9,529 bases of DNA. Source: VBAT01 sp036520835. Lineage in GTDB: Bacteria; Bacteroidota; Bacteroidia; Chitinophagales; Chitinophagaceae. Each line of letters opens with the position of its first letter. Position 1 is the stretch's first letter. A program made the translations under genes and the position numbers. A model generated the notes under the pieces. It saw nothing but the letters and a program-made list of their open reading frames with translations, was not told the DNA's origin and ran no database searches. Location of the stretch: positions 1 to 9,529 of the forward strand of contig DATDIX010000160.1 of NCBI GenBank assembly GCA_036520835.1, read 5' to 3'. This document shows, piece by piece, positions 1 through 7,831 of the stretch.

Positions 1-1052
1 TGGGCAAAGCAGGTGGCAAAGAAATTAAAGAGTGGATACATTTTGGGCTGACCTCGCAGGATATCAATAACACGGCTATCCCTTTACTCTGGAAACATGC
101 GATAGAATATGAATACCTGCCTTCGCTGCTGAACCTGAATACAGAGCTAAAATTGCTGGCAAAAGCATGGAAGGACATCCCGATGCTGGCGCATACACAT
201 GGTCAGCCGGCCAGTCCCACTACCCTTGGAAAAGAAATAATGGTTTTTACTGAAAGGATACAGAACCAGGTGGAACAATTCATCGGCATTCCCTTCACGG
301 CCAAGTTTGGCGGTGCCACCGGCAACTTCAATGCACACCATGTGGCGTTTCCGAAAACCAACTGGGTGAAAATGGGAAATGATTTTGTAACGCAGCTTGG
401 ATTAAGCCGCCAGCAGTTCACCACGCAAATAGAACACTACGATAACCTCGCTGCCCATTTCGATTGTATCAAACGCATCAACAATATACTGATCGATCTC
501 TGCCGGGATATATGGACCTATGTTTCGATGGAATATTTTAAACAGAAAACTAAAAAAGGAGAAGTAGGCTCATCTGCCATGCCGCATAAAGTAAATCCTA
601 TTGATTTTGAAAATGCAGAAGGAAATTTTGGCGTTGCCAATGCATTGTTTGAGCACCTTGCTTCTAAATTGCCGATATCACGGCTGCAAAGAGACCTGAC
701 CGATTCAACGGTACTAAGAAATATCGGGGTGCCTTTTGCGCATACGGTCGTTGCGATGAAGTCAATTGAAAAAGGATTGGGAAAACTGGTAATAAATAAT
801 GATAAGATGTATGAGGACCTGGAAAATAACTGGGCTGTGGTAGCAGAAGCTATCCAAACCATCCTGCGCCGGGAGGACTATCCTCAGCCTTATGAAGCAT
901 TAAAGGACCTGACAAGGGGAAATGGCAAAATAGATAAGGATGCCATTCACCGTTTTATTGATATATTAAAAGTTGATAACGAGGTAAAAAAGGAATTGAA
1001 AAAGATCACGCCGCATAATTATACAGGGGTGGCGGCTAATTTTGAGCAATAG
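1..1052 (+). CDS. purB: Adenylosuccinate lyase, 3' part (5' end outside window)
   Basis: PurB cleaves SAICAR to AICAR and adenylosuccinate to AMP, releasing fumarate, in cytosolic purine synthesis. The reading frame is open from base 3 and gives 349 residues before the TAG at 1050-1052. Visible family motifs are TSQDINNT (51-74), HTHGQPASPTTLGKE (from 192; its second His corresponds to the catalytic His of the E. coli enzyme) and the flexible-loop signature GSSAMPHKVNPIDFEN (from 567), which carries the catalytic Ser. The SSxMPHKVNPIDFEN form marks the E. coli-like clade of about 456 residues, so roughly 105 N-terminal residues should lie upstream of the window. The ATG at 153 is internal, because conserved sequence continues upstream of it in frame. 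No frameshift or missing active-site motif is seen in the visible part. Confidence 0.97.
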   Translation, partial: GKAGGKEIKEWIHFGLTSQDINNTAIPLLWKHAIEYEYLPSLLNLNTELKLLAKAWKDIPMLAHTHGQPASPTTLGKEIMVFTERIQNQVEQFIGIPFTAKFGGATGNFNAHHVAFPKTNWVKMGNDFVTQLGLSRQQFTTQIEHYDNLAAHFDCIKRINNILIDLCRDIWTYVSMEYFKQKTKKGEVGSSAMPHKVNPIDFENAEGNFGVANALFEHLASKLPISRLQRDLTDSTVLRNIGVPFAHTVVAMKSIEKGLGKLVINNDKMYEDLENNWAVVAEAIQTILRREDYPQPYEALKDLTRGNGKIDKDAIHRFIDILKVDNEVKKELKKITPHNYTGVAANFEQ

Positions 1053-1083
1053 GAATATTACGATATTGTTGCTCTAAAAATTA
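1037..1083. other. Imperfect inverted repeat over the purB stop codon
   Basis: Three nested stem segments can be read directly: TAATTTT (1037-1043) with AAAATTA (1077-1083), GAGCAA (1044-1049) with TTGCTC (1069-1074), and AATAT (1054-1058) with ATATT (1063-1067) around a TACG loop. A two-base bulge (1075-1076) and a small internal loop interrupt the stem, leaving about 18 paired positions. It could end purB transcription or protect the purB mRNA 3' end. Neither strand has a U-tract after the hairpin, so it is not a textbook intrinsic terminator. Confidence 0.5.
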
Positions 1084-1095
1084 ATGCTCCCATTG

Positions 1096-1126
1096 TTTGC
1101 CAACTGCATGTCTTGGGCTACCTTCA
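1096..1126 (+). promoter_or_regulatory. Possible Bacteroidota promoter for the large secreted protein
   Basis: TTTG at 1096-1099 is followed after 19 bases by TACCTTCA at 1119-1126. The Bacteroidota consensus is a TTG-type -33 element and a TAnnTTTG -7 element. The -33 box and spacing fit well, but the -7 box matches only at TA and the first two T positions. If real, transcription would start near 1131-1134 and give a leader of about 15 bases before the ATG at 1147. That would exclude the upstream ATGs at 1084 and 1126. This is inference from a partial match. Confidence 0.3.
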
Positions 1127-1146
1127 TGCATAAAGCCTTAGCCGCC

Positions 1147-4100
1147 ATGAAGAGGATTCTCTCGGCTCTTTTAATATTCCTGATATTAAATTCTGAAGTG
1201 AGCAGTCAATATGCAGACCTAGGCACGGGCAATTTAAAAAACTACATTTGGTGGTTCGATTGGAATGGGTTTACCATTTCAAATGGCGCTTCCAGAACCA
1301 TCACAACAGCCGATGGATTAACCGCAACTATAACTTTTTCTAATGTTCAGGGACCAGTCTTTACTCCAAAAATAATGAATACATGGTACGGGTCCGTATT
1401 GCATTTTTTATACGATTTCAGTAACCCAAATATAAAGCCGGCTTTATCTTCTCCTTATACAACACAAAACTCGCAATTTACCATAACAATATCTGCTACC
1501 AGAAATGGTATACCTGCTGCATTTAAATTCATAGCAGCCGATGCTGAAGCAAGCGCTGTTACCGAACTAACAACACTTACCACCAATGGCAGTAACTGGC
1601 TCTGTGTTGATTTTTTCAGAAATTCATCACAGACATCAAACCCTTTTGCCGGCTGCAATACCAATACAGCAATTATCAGTGATACGTATGGCGGAGGGTC
1701 GTCCGGTAATGGGCAAAATCCGGTCATAGCTACAGACGCTCCGGCATCAGGTTCCTTAACTGTAAACTGCAATTTTAATCGTAGTAATATAGAAGGTGAA
1801 ATGGCGATCGCTTTTGGTATTTTTTCCCCGGTTGACCGTGGCGATTTACCAGTTGGTTATGGATATGCGCATCATCGGCTGGAATTTACCAATAACAATT
1901 CCTGTAGTTACCTGCCGCCTCTTCCAAGTTTAACACAATCTGAAACATTAAAGCTTGGATCTATTGCAGGAGATGCTGATCCAACAGAATCAAATAATGA
2001 CAATACTATTGGAGCAGATGAAGATGCAGTTAGTTCGTTGCCCTATTATATGAATTCTGGTTCATATAGTCTTGATGTTAACCTTAGGAACAACACTGGT
2101 AATAACGCATACCTGACAGGATGGTTTGATTTTAACCGAAACGGGGTTTTTGAGAATAATGAATATGTAACCAATACTATACCGAACAATACAACCACCT
2201 CGACCCTTACATGGACCGGATTGCCTGCCACCTTTCCCCCTGGAACTGTAACTGGATGGGCATTCAGGTTGAGACTTTCTTCAAATATTGCTTCAACACA
2301 AAACTCTTCTGGCTTTGCGCCTGACGGTGAGGTTGAAGATTATTTCGCGACCTCACTTCAGATATCGACACCCGGTTTCACGGCCCCGGATACAGTTTGT
2401 GTAAATACCCCGGTTACTATTACCAATACTTCCACAAATGCTACCACTTCATTCTGGAATTTCTGTACAGGGAATATTAATTCAACCCCCGGCGGTACTA
2501 ACCTTGGAAATATCGGCGGGCAGTTTCAATTACCGGTATTCATAGATTATGCAGAATACAATGGAAATTATTATGGATTTGTCACGAATAATACACCGGG
2601 CAAATTGACCCGTTTGGATTTCGGTAACTCTTTATTAAATACGCCAACCACTGTTAACATCGGAAATGTGGGGGGTGTCATTCCCGACTTTGCTGAAGCT
2701 ATACAGTTAGTGTTCAATGAAGGAAAATGGTATGCCATCATTATAGGTGGCACTGGCCCAAGTTCAAGGATCGTAAAAATTGATTTTGGTCCTAATCTGA
2801 CTAATACAAACCCTGTAGGAACGAACTGGGGAAATCTCGGTGGACCCTTTTATCCGAGGGATATTCAGTTGGTCAACGAAAATGGCAACTGGTATGCTTT
2901 TACCATTGATGCAGGCAGTGCCCTGATCCGTTATTCGTTTGGCAGTTCTTTCGATAATGTGCCAACGGCTTTCCCTTTTGGTATTGTACACCCGGACATT
3001 AACCTCCCTACCGGAATTCATATAATCAATGATAACGGGCAATGGCATGCATTTATCGCCAGCAATGGTTCAAATTCAAGTATAGTTAGATTGGACTTTG
3101 GCAATTCAATAGTCAATGCACCCACGGCAGTCGGTCTTGGCAATCCTAATAATGCTGTGCATTCGCCAAGAGACATCTGTATAATGAAATTCTGTAGTGA
3201 GGTAGTGGGGTTTGTAGTAAATTCAGTGTCAAATGACATAGTTAGATTGAATTTCAGCAGCCTCACGTCAACACCTACGGCTGTTTCCCTGGGTAATATC
3301 GGCAACCTGTCTAATCCCCGTTCCATTTCAAAGTTTTTCAGAGTGGGCGCTGACCTGTATAGTTTTATTCCTAATGAAAGTAATAACACAATAACAAGGA
3401 TAAATTTTAACGGTTGTAACAATTCCAGTATTCCTAATTATTCCGGCACTACACCCCCGGCCATTGCTTATACTACACCTGGCACTTATAATATTAACCT
3501 GACTATTGACGACGGCCTCCCCACCCAGTCAAGTACCTGCAAACAAATCGTGGTACTTGGCAAGCCCGATATTGATTTTACGTACCAGTTGAATGCATGT
3601 AACCCTCTTTCTGTACAATTCAATGGAATTGGCTCAGACACCCAAAACCCGCTGTGGTGGTTTGGAGATACCTCAACAAACTCCGGCAACCTGGCGCCTG
3701 TTCATATTTATCCTTCGGAAAACAATTATACCGTGAGCTATACTGCCGGCATCGATGCCGCATGCCCGGATACGATTGTAAAAACGATCAGTCTTTCCAT
3801 TGTTCCGGATAACATTATCCGTACCAGCGATACAACAATATGTTTTGGAACCACCAAACAATTATTGACAATACCTTCCACCAATTTTTGCTGGTCACCG
3901 ACCACCTATCTGAGTGATCCAAATTCACCGAATCCCGTTACTAACACCCCGGAAAACATCACCTACTATTATACAGCAGAAATAACCGGCAATAATCTTA
4001 TAGTAAATGGCGATTTTTCACAGGGAAATACCGGATTTACCTCACAATACACCTACAAAACTCCTCCCAATACATCCGAAGGACAATATTTTATCGGTAC

Positions 4101-5736
4101 TAATCCGCTGGCATGGAGCGGCGCATTCCCTAATTGCGGCGATCATACTTCACTTAACGGAAATATGATGATCGTAAATGCCGTGCAAGCCGTCGGTGTG
4201 CATGATACGGTGTGGAGGCAGGCAGTAACGGTTCTGCCAAATACGAATTATACATTTTCAACCTGGATGCTGGGTCTCCAGAATAATAATCCGGGAGATG
4301 TACAATTTTTTATAAATGACAGCAATATTGGCGGACTGATAAATTCATCCACCCCATCGTCATGCAACTGGGCACAGTTCAATACCACCTGGAATTCCGG
4401 TAATAACAGCACGGCTGTTATTACAATTTTAAATAAGCTTAGCATTCCATCATCGGGAAATGATTTTGCATTAGACGATATCTCCTTTACCACCATTTCT
4501 GTTATAAAAAGAGATTCTGTAAGAATAACAGTAGATACGCCTTACGTAAAAACGACTGATGATATGACAGTATGTGAAGGCATTCCTGTTCAACTGAACA
4601 CCACAGGGGCGGTTACTTACTCCTGGGCTCCTCCGACCGGGTTAACCAATGCAGTTATTGGAAATCCCATTGCAACACCTGCCAATACCACGCAATATGT
4701 CGTTACAGGCATAAACGCCAACGGATGTGCGGAAGATGACACGGTCACTGTTGCGATCAACGCAAAACCGGTCATTACCATCACACCCGATGATACGATC
4801 TGTAAGAATTCTACCGTCCAGCTTTCTGCTACCGGCGGTGGCACCTATGTATGGACACCTGCAACAACATTAAACGATCCGGCTGTTACCAACCCGGTTG
4901 CTTCACCGGTTATTAATACCACTTATTACGTTACAGTGACAGGCGCCAATACCTGTACTAATACGGACTCCGTGAAGATCAGCATTCATCCTGATCCCGT
5001 GTTTGCGATCAGTCCGCCTGCAACGATCTGCGAAGAAGACGCTGTTCAACTTACCGCTTCGGGAGGAAATACTTATACGTGGCAGGCTGATCCTTCATTG
5101 AGCAATACAGCCATTGCCAACCCGGTCGCATCGCCTGTTGTAACCACTAATTACTCCGTTTTTATTACAGAAAACACCTGCAATATCTCCGCTACATTGC
5201 AAACCACCGTTACGGTAAACCCTTTACCTGATGTGCAGGCTACCAGCTCGAATGATATTGATTGCAGCAATGATCGCAGCCAGTTGAACGCAACCGGTGC
5301 AACAACCTATATATGGACACCCTCTGTATCGTTAAGCAATCCCAATATTGCAAACCCGGTTGCGACTCCCACCGGCAATACCCAGTATATTGTAAATGGA
5401 ACGGATGCCAACGGCTGTGCCAATTACGACTCAGTCACTGTTAACTTCCTGGCCGTTAATACAGGCGGCTATAATATGCCTAATGCCTTTACACCAAACT
5501 ATGACGGTTTGAATGATTGTTACGGTATAAAATACTGGGGAGTGATCCAGGAACTTGAGTTCAGCATATACAACCGGTGGGGAGAAAGAATATTTTTCAC
5601 CAAAGACCCCAATACCTGCTGGGATGGAATATACAAAGGGAAAATGCAGAATATTGGTGTATACGTATATGTAATAAAAGCAAAAACCCTTTGTGGCGAC
5701 ACTTTCAAAAAAGGCTTGTTTACATTGGCCCGTTAG
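1147..5736 (+). CDS. Giant modular secreted/surface protein with T9SS type B C-terminal domain (GEVED, PKD, Ig-like repeats)
   Basis: This is a likely surface-attached or released protein exported by Sec and then T9SS; its ligand is unknown. Start: in-frame ATGs lie at 1084, 1126 and 1147. I choose 1147 because MKRILSALLIFLILNSEVSSQ is then a compact signal peptide with KR, a hydrophobic core and cleavage near residue 21. Order in the 1529-residue protein: CshA-like non-repetitive region (about 22-262, with GDLPVGYGYAHH near its end); GEVED domain (about 304-404, WFDFNRNGVF and GEVEDY); PKD first half (405-451); six propeller-like repeats (452-762); PKD second half (763-805, PGTYNINLTI); second PKD (806-886); Ig-like repeat (887-948) interrupted by a jelly-roll-like module (949-1120) and closed at 1121-1128; four Ig-like repeats (1129-1438); sorting domain (1439-1529). 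No catalytic motif was recognised, so adhesion or matrix binding is the best guess. No PorP/SprF-like partner is in the window. The stop lies 5 bases from the convergent GNAT stop. Confidence 0.9.
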   Translation: MKRILSALLIFLILNSEVSSQYADLGTGNLKNYIWWFDWNGFTISNGASRTITTADGLTATITFSNVQGPVFTPKIMNTWYGSVLHFLYDFSNPNIKPALSSPYTTQNSQFTITISATRNGIPAAFKFIAADAEASAVTELTTLTTNGSNWLCVDFFRNSSQTSNPFAGCNTNTAIISDTYGGGSSGNGQNPVIATDAPASGSLTVNCNFNRSNIEGEMAIAFGIFSPVDRGDLPVGYGYAHHRLEFTNNNSCSYLPPLPSLTQSETLKLGSIAGDADPTESNNDNTIGADEDAVSSLPYYMNSGSYSLDVNLRNNTGNNAYLTGWFDFNRNGVFENNEYVTNTIPNNTTTSTLTWTGLPATFPPGTVTGWAFRLRLSSNIASTQNSSGFAPDGEVEDYFATSLQISTPGFTAPDTVCVNTPVTITNTSTNATTSFWNFCTGNINSTPGGTNLGNIGGQFQLPVFIDYAEYNGNYYGFVTNNTPGKLTRLDFGNSLLNTPTTVNIGNVGGVIPDFAEAIQLVFNEGKWYAIIIGGTGPSSRIVKIDFGPNLTNTNPVGTNWGNLGGPFYPRDIQLVNENGNWYAFTIDAGSALIRYSFGSSFDNVPTAFPFGIVHPDINLPTGIHIINDNGQWHAFIASNGSNSSIVRLDFGNSIVNAPTAVGLGNPNNAVHSPRDICIMKFCSEVVGFVVNSVSNDIVRLNFSSLTSTPTAVSLGNIGNLSNPRSISKFFRVGADLYSFIPNESNNTITRINFNGCNNSSIPNYSGTTPPAIAYTTPGTYNINLTIDDGLPTQSSTCKQIVVLGKPDIDFTYQLNACNPLSVQFNGIGSDTQNPLWWFGDTSTNSGNLAPVHIYPSENNYTVSYTAGIDAACPDTIVKTISLSIVPDNIIRTSDTTICFGTTKQLLTIPSTNFCWSPTTYLSDPNSPNPVTNTPENITYYYTAEITGNNLIVNGDFSQGNTGFTSQYTYKTPPNTSEGQYFIGTNPLAWSGAFPNCGDHTSLNGNMMIVNAVQAVGVHDTVWRQAVTVLPNTNYTFSTWMLGLQNNNPGDVQFFINDSNIGGLINSSTPSSCNWAQFNTTWNSGNNSTAVITILNKLSIPSSGNDFALDDISFTTISVIKRDSVRITVDTPYVKTTDDMTVCEGIPVQLNTTGAVTYSWAPPTGLTNAVIGNPIATPANTTQYVVTGINANGCAEDDTVTVAINAKPVITITPDDTICKNSTVQLSATGGGTYVWTPATTLNDPAVTNPVASPVINTTYYVTVTGANTCTNTDSVKISIHPDPVFAISPPATICEEDAVQLTASGGNTYTWQADPSLSNTAIANPVASPVVTTNYSVFITENTCNISATLQTTVTVNPLPDVQATSSNDIDCSNDRSQLNATGATTYIWTPSVSLSNPNIANPVATPTGNTQYIVNGTDANGCANYDSVTVNFLAVNTGGYNMPNAFTPNYDGLNDCYGIKYWGVIQELEFSIYNRWGERIFFTKDPNTCWDGIYKGKMQNIGVYVYVIKAKTLCGDTFKKGLFTLAR
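2500..3432 (+). repeat. Six propeller-like repeats of about 52 residues inside the large protein
   Basis: Six units begin near 2500, 2656, 2824, 2974, 3133 and 3286. The recurring pattern is (N/S)LGNxGG, then a strand ending like NGNWYAF, then SxIxRLDFGNS, then NxPTAV. Unit 5 has lost the NGxW motif and unit 6 is the most divergent, with DLYSF in its place. Tandem four-strand units of this length with aromatic-rich inner strands suggest a six-bladed beta-propeller; that fold is inferred. The array sits inside a PKD domain rather than between domains. Confidence 0.7.
3991..4506 (+). other. Jelly-roll / carbohydrate-binding-like module nested in an Ig-like repeat
   Basis: The segment opens with NNLIVNGDFSQGNTGF and ends with FALDDISFTTI, the usual edges of CBM4/9- or galactose-binding-like jelly rolls (NLVxNGDFE...xxxDDVSL). 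In the middle are EGQYFIGTNPLAW, NCGDHTSLNGNMMIVN and WRQAVTVLPNTNYTFSTW, which resemble a module common in Bacteroidota T9SS cargo proteins. It may bind glycan or another surface ligand; no binding residue can be assigned by eye. Confidence 0.6.
4531..5460 (+). repeat. Four tandem Ig-like repeats of 76-80 residues
   Basis: Units run 4531-4770, 4771-4998, 4999-5229 and 5230-5460. Each has an early Cys in a context like D(T)xxC, then VQLxATG, then TYxWxP, LxNPxxxNPVA(S/T)P, a TxYxVxxT strand and a second Cys, so each could hold one disulfide. The segment 3805-3990 plus 4507-4530 is a fifth, interrupted copy. Such arrays usually act as stalks that hold binding domains away from the cell. Confidence 0.8.
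5461..5733 (+). other. T9SS type B C-terminal sorting domain (gliding-motility-associated, CHU_C type)
   Basis: The last 91 residues carry the family pattern: NAFTPNYDGLND (canonical FTPNGDGxND with one G changed to Y), FSIYNRWGERIF, a WDG motif, GVYVYVIKA and a terminal KGLFTLAR. This type B signal directs the protein through the T9SS outer-membrane machinery. Proteins of this class commonly depend on a PorP/SprF-family partner, not seen here. The domain ends right at the stop codon, as expected for a functional signal. Confidence 0.93.
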
Positions 5737-5741
5737 GTTAC

Positions 5742-6236
5742 CTATTTATACAGCATATAAAGATTCAGGGTCTTTCCTTCTTCGGTAATGGACTTGTCGA
5801 AAACAAACCCATTCTTCAGCAACACTTTTTGCGAAGGGATGTTTTCCGGGAAAGTGATCGCAGCTATTTCCTCAAGACCGAGTTTACCGAACGCATATTG
5901 AACGCCACCCTTTACAGATTCCGATGCATACCCTTTTCCCCAGTTCTCTTTTAGCAAAGCATAACCCAATTGCAACTTATCTGAATTCTCCACCGGTATC
6001 ACAGCAAATGAACCCACGAACTGATCACCGGTTTTTGAATACATTCCCCATCTTCCCAGTCCCGGTCGTTCAGTATATGCGGCAATGATCTTTTCTAAAA
6101 ACTCTTTTGATTGCTCCCGCGTTTTTGCAGGACGGATATACCGCATGACCTCTTCATCCCCGTTCAGCCGGAAGAAATGATCAAGATCATCCATCGTGTA
6201 TGGATGAACAATCAGTCTTTCTGTTTCAAAAACCAT
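5742..6236 (-). CDS. GNAT family N-acetyltransferase (RimJ/RimL-like)
   Basis: A 164-residue protein that should transfer an acetyl group from acetyl-CoA to an amine; the substrate is unknown. Family marks are the N-terminal ETERLIVHPYTMDDLDHFF (from residue 4), the acetyl-CoA loop in motif A with WGKGYASE (99-106), and motif B ENIPSQKVLLKNGF (131-144), where the Asn, Ser and GF positions are conserved in RimJ/RimL-like enzymes. Length is normal. ATG at 6236 is preferred; a TTG one codon upstream (6239) is possible but not needed. The ATG shares one base with the prfC stop (TGATG), so the gene is probably cotranscribed and translationally coupled with prfC. The stop is TAG, facing the large plus-strand gene. 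Confidence 0.9.
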   Translation of the reverse strand: MVFETERLIVHPYTMDDLDHFFRLNGDEEVMRYIRPAKTREQSKEFLEKIIAAYTERPGLGRWGMYSKTGDQFVGSFAVIPVENSDKLQLGYALLKENWGKGYASESVKGGVQYAFGKLGLEEIAAITFPENIPSQKVLLKNGFVFDKSITEEGKTLNLYMLYK

Positions 6237-7831
6237 CAAACTGTCTCTTTATGTATCTCCGAAGTAAAATGAAACTCGATATCCGGGTTATTGTTTTTTT
6301 CTGTATTCAGGAACCACTCACTCTGTGCCAGGTACACCATATGGCCATCCTTATCCTCTGCAATGTTTGCCTGTTTGAACCGGGAGAATTCCAGCAATTT
6401 CCCCGCATCTTTACTGGTCAGCCAGCAGGCTTTATAAAATGGTAACGAGTTAAACACTACTGATGCGCCGTATTCATGGAGCAGGCGGTATTGTATCACT
6501 TCAAACTGCAGCTCACCTACGCAACCGATGATCTTTTTATTTCCTCCAAACTGCGTGAATAACTGTGCTACCCCTTCATCTGTTAATTGCAATAATCCTT
6601 TTTCCAGTTGCTTGGTCTTCATCGGGTCCTTGTTCACCACTTCTTTAAATATCTCAGGGGAAAAGGAAGGAATGCCGGTAAAGTAAAAATCTTCTCCTTC
6701 TGTCAATGTATCACCGATCTTGAAATTACCTGTATCAAATAACCCTACCACATCGCCGGCATAGGCATCCTCAATAATACTTTTATCTCTTGCCATAAAA
6801 GAATAAGGGTTGCTGAAACGAACATCCTTATCCAAGCGAACATGATGAAAATATTTATTGCGCTCAAATTTTCCCGAACAAACCCGGAAGAAAGCGATCC
6901 GGTCGCGGTGCTTGGGATCCAAATTGGCATGAATCTTAAAAACAAAACCGCTCATCTTATCTTCCTCCACATTCACGGGTCTTGCCGTGGTTTCGCGGCT
7001 GCGGGGTGTAGGAGCAATTTGGATAAATGTGTCCAGCATTTCCTTTACCCCGAAATTATTGATGGCGCTGCCAAAGAAAACCGGCGCCACTTTACCCGCC
7101 AGGTAATCCTGCACTTTCAGTTCACCGTGTACCCCATCCACCAGCTCCACATCCTCTCTTAATTGCGCCGCATCCTTCTCTCCTAATTTTTGATCCAGCA
7201 CGGCATTATTAAGATCGGCAATAGCAAGACTATCTTCTTCCAATGCTTTGGTATTGGCGGTAAACAATAATAAATTTTTATCATGCAGGTTATATACGCC
7301 TTTGAATTCCTTGCCGCTGTTGATGGGCCATGTCATCGGGTGAAGATGGATGGATAATTCCTTTTCTATTTCTTCCAGCAGATCAAAACGGTTCTTACCA
7401 TCACGGTCCATTTTATTTACAAAAACGATCACCGGTGTATCCCGCATCCGGCATACTTCCATTAATCGCCTTGTTTGCGCTTCGACTCCGTTCACACTGT
7501 CTACAACAAGAATAACACTGTCAACGGCCGTCAGTGTCCGGTAGGTATCTTCTGCAAAATCCTTGTGCCCGGGAGTATCCAGCAGGTTGATGAGAATATT
7601 ATTGTATTCAAAACTCATCACCGAGGTAGCCACGGAGATACCTCTTTGCCTTTCGATCTCCATAAAGTCGGAGGTAGCATGTTTCTTGATCTTATTGCTC
7701 TTCACTGCACCGGCCACCTGTATAGCGCCGCCAAAGAGCAGGAACTTTTCCGTGAGTGTGGTCTTGCCTGCATCCGGGTGAGAGATGATCGCAAATGTCT
7801 TCCGCCTTGCTATTTCGTTGTGATACTTCAT
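6236..7831 (-). CDS. prfC: Peptide chain release factor 3 (RF3), GTPase
   Basis: RF3 is a cytosolic translational GTPase that removes RF1 or RF2 from the ribosome after peptide release. All G motifs are present: SHPDAGKTT (P-loop, residues 17-25), ERQRGISVATSVM (switch I, from 60), DTPGHKDF (85-92) and NKMD (139-142). At 531 residues it matches the E. coli length of about 529. The stretches SDFMEIERQRGISV and TRRLMEVCRMRDTP distinguish RF3 from EF-G. ATG at 7831 is chosen because MKYHNEIARRKTFAIISHPDAGK has normal family spacing to the P-loop. The stop TGA at 6238-6236 overlaps the downstream GNAT start. The leader consists mostly of a heptamer repeat, noted separately. The gene looks intact. 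Confidence 0.97.
   Translation of the reverse strand: MKYHNEIARRKTFAIISHPDAGKTTLTEKFLLFGGAIQVAGAVKSNKIKKHATSDFMEIERQRGISVATSVMSFEYNNILINLLDTPGHKDFAEDTYRTLTAVDSVILVVDSVNGVEAQTRRLMEVCRMRDTPVIVFVNKMDRDGKNRFDLLEEIEKELSIHLHPMTWPINSGKEFKGVYNLHDKNLLLFTANTKALEEDSLAIADLNNAVLDQKLGEKDAAQLREDVELVDGVHGELKVQDYLAGKVAPVFFGSAINNFGVKEMLDTFIQIAPTPRSRETTARPVNVEEDKMSGFVFKIHANLDPKHRDRIAFFRVCSGKFERNKYFHHVRLDKDVRFSNPYSFMARDKSIIEDAYAGDVVGLFDTGNFKIGDTLTEGEDFYFTGIPSFSPEIFKEVVNKDPMKTKQLEKGLLQLTDEGVAQLFTQFGGNKKIIGCVGELQFEVIQYRLLHEYGASVVFNSLPFYKACWLTSKDAGKLLEFSRFKQANIAEDKDGHMVYLAQSEWFLNTEKNNNPDIEFHFTSEIHKETV

Noticed and set aside
3018..3422. 134-codon minus-strand frame inside the large protein
   Set aside because: It is antisense to the propeller-like repeats, and its length is explained by the repeat composition.
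5577..5954. 125-codon plus-strand frame spanning the large-protein end and the GNAT 3' end
   Set aside because: It overlaps two well-supported genes out of frame and has no family resemblance.
6237..6239. TTG as the GNAT start
   Set aside because: The adjacent in-frame ATG at 6236 is a better codon and forms the usual TGATG overlap; TTG adds only one residue.
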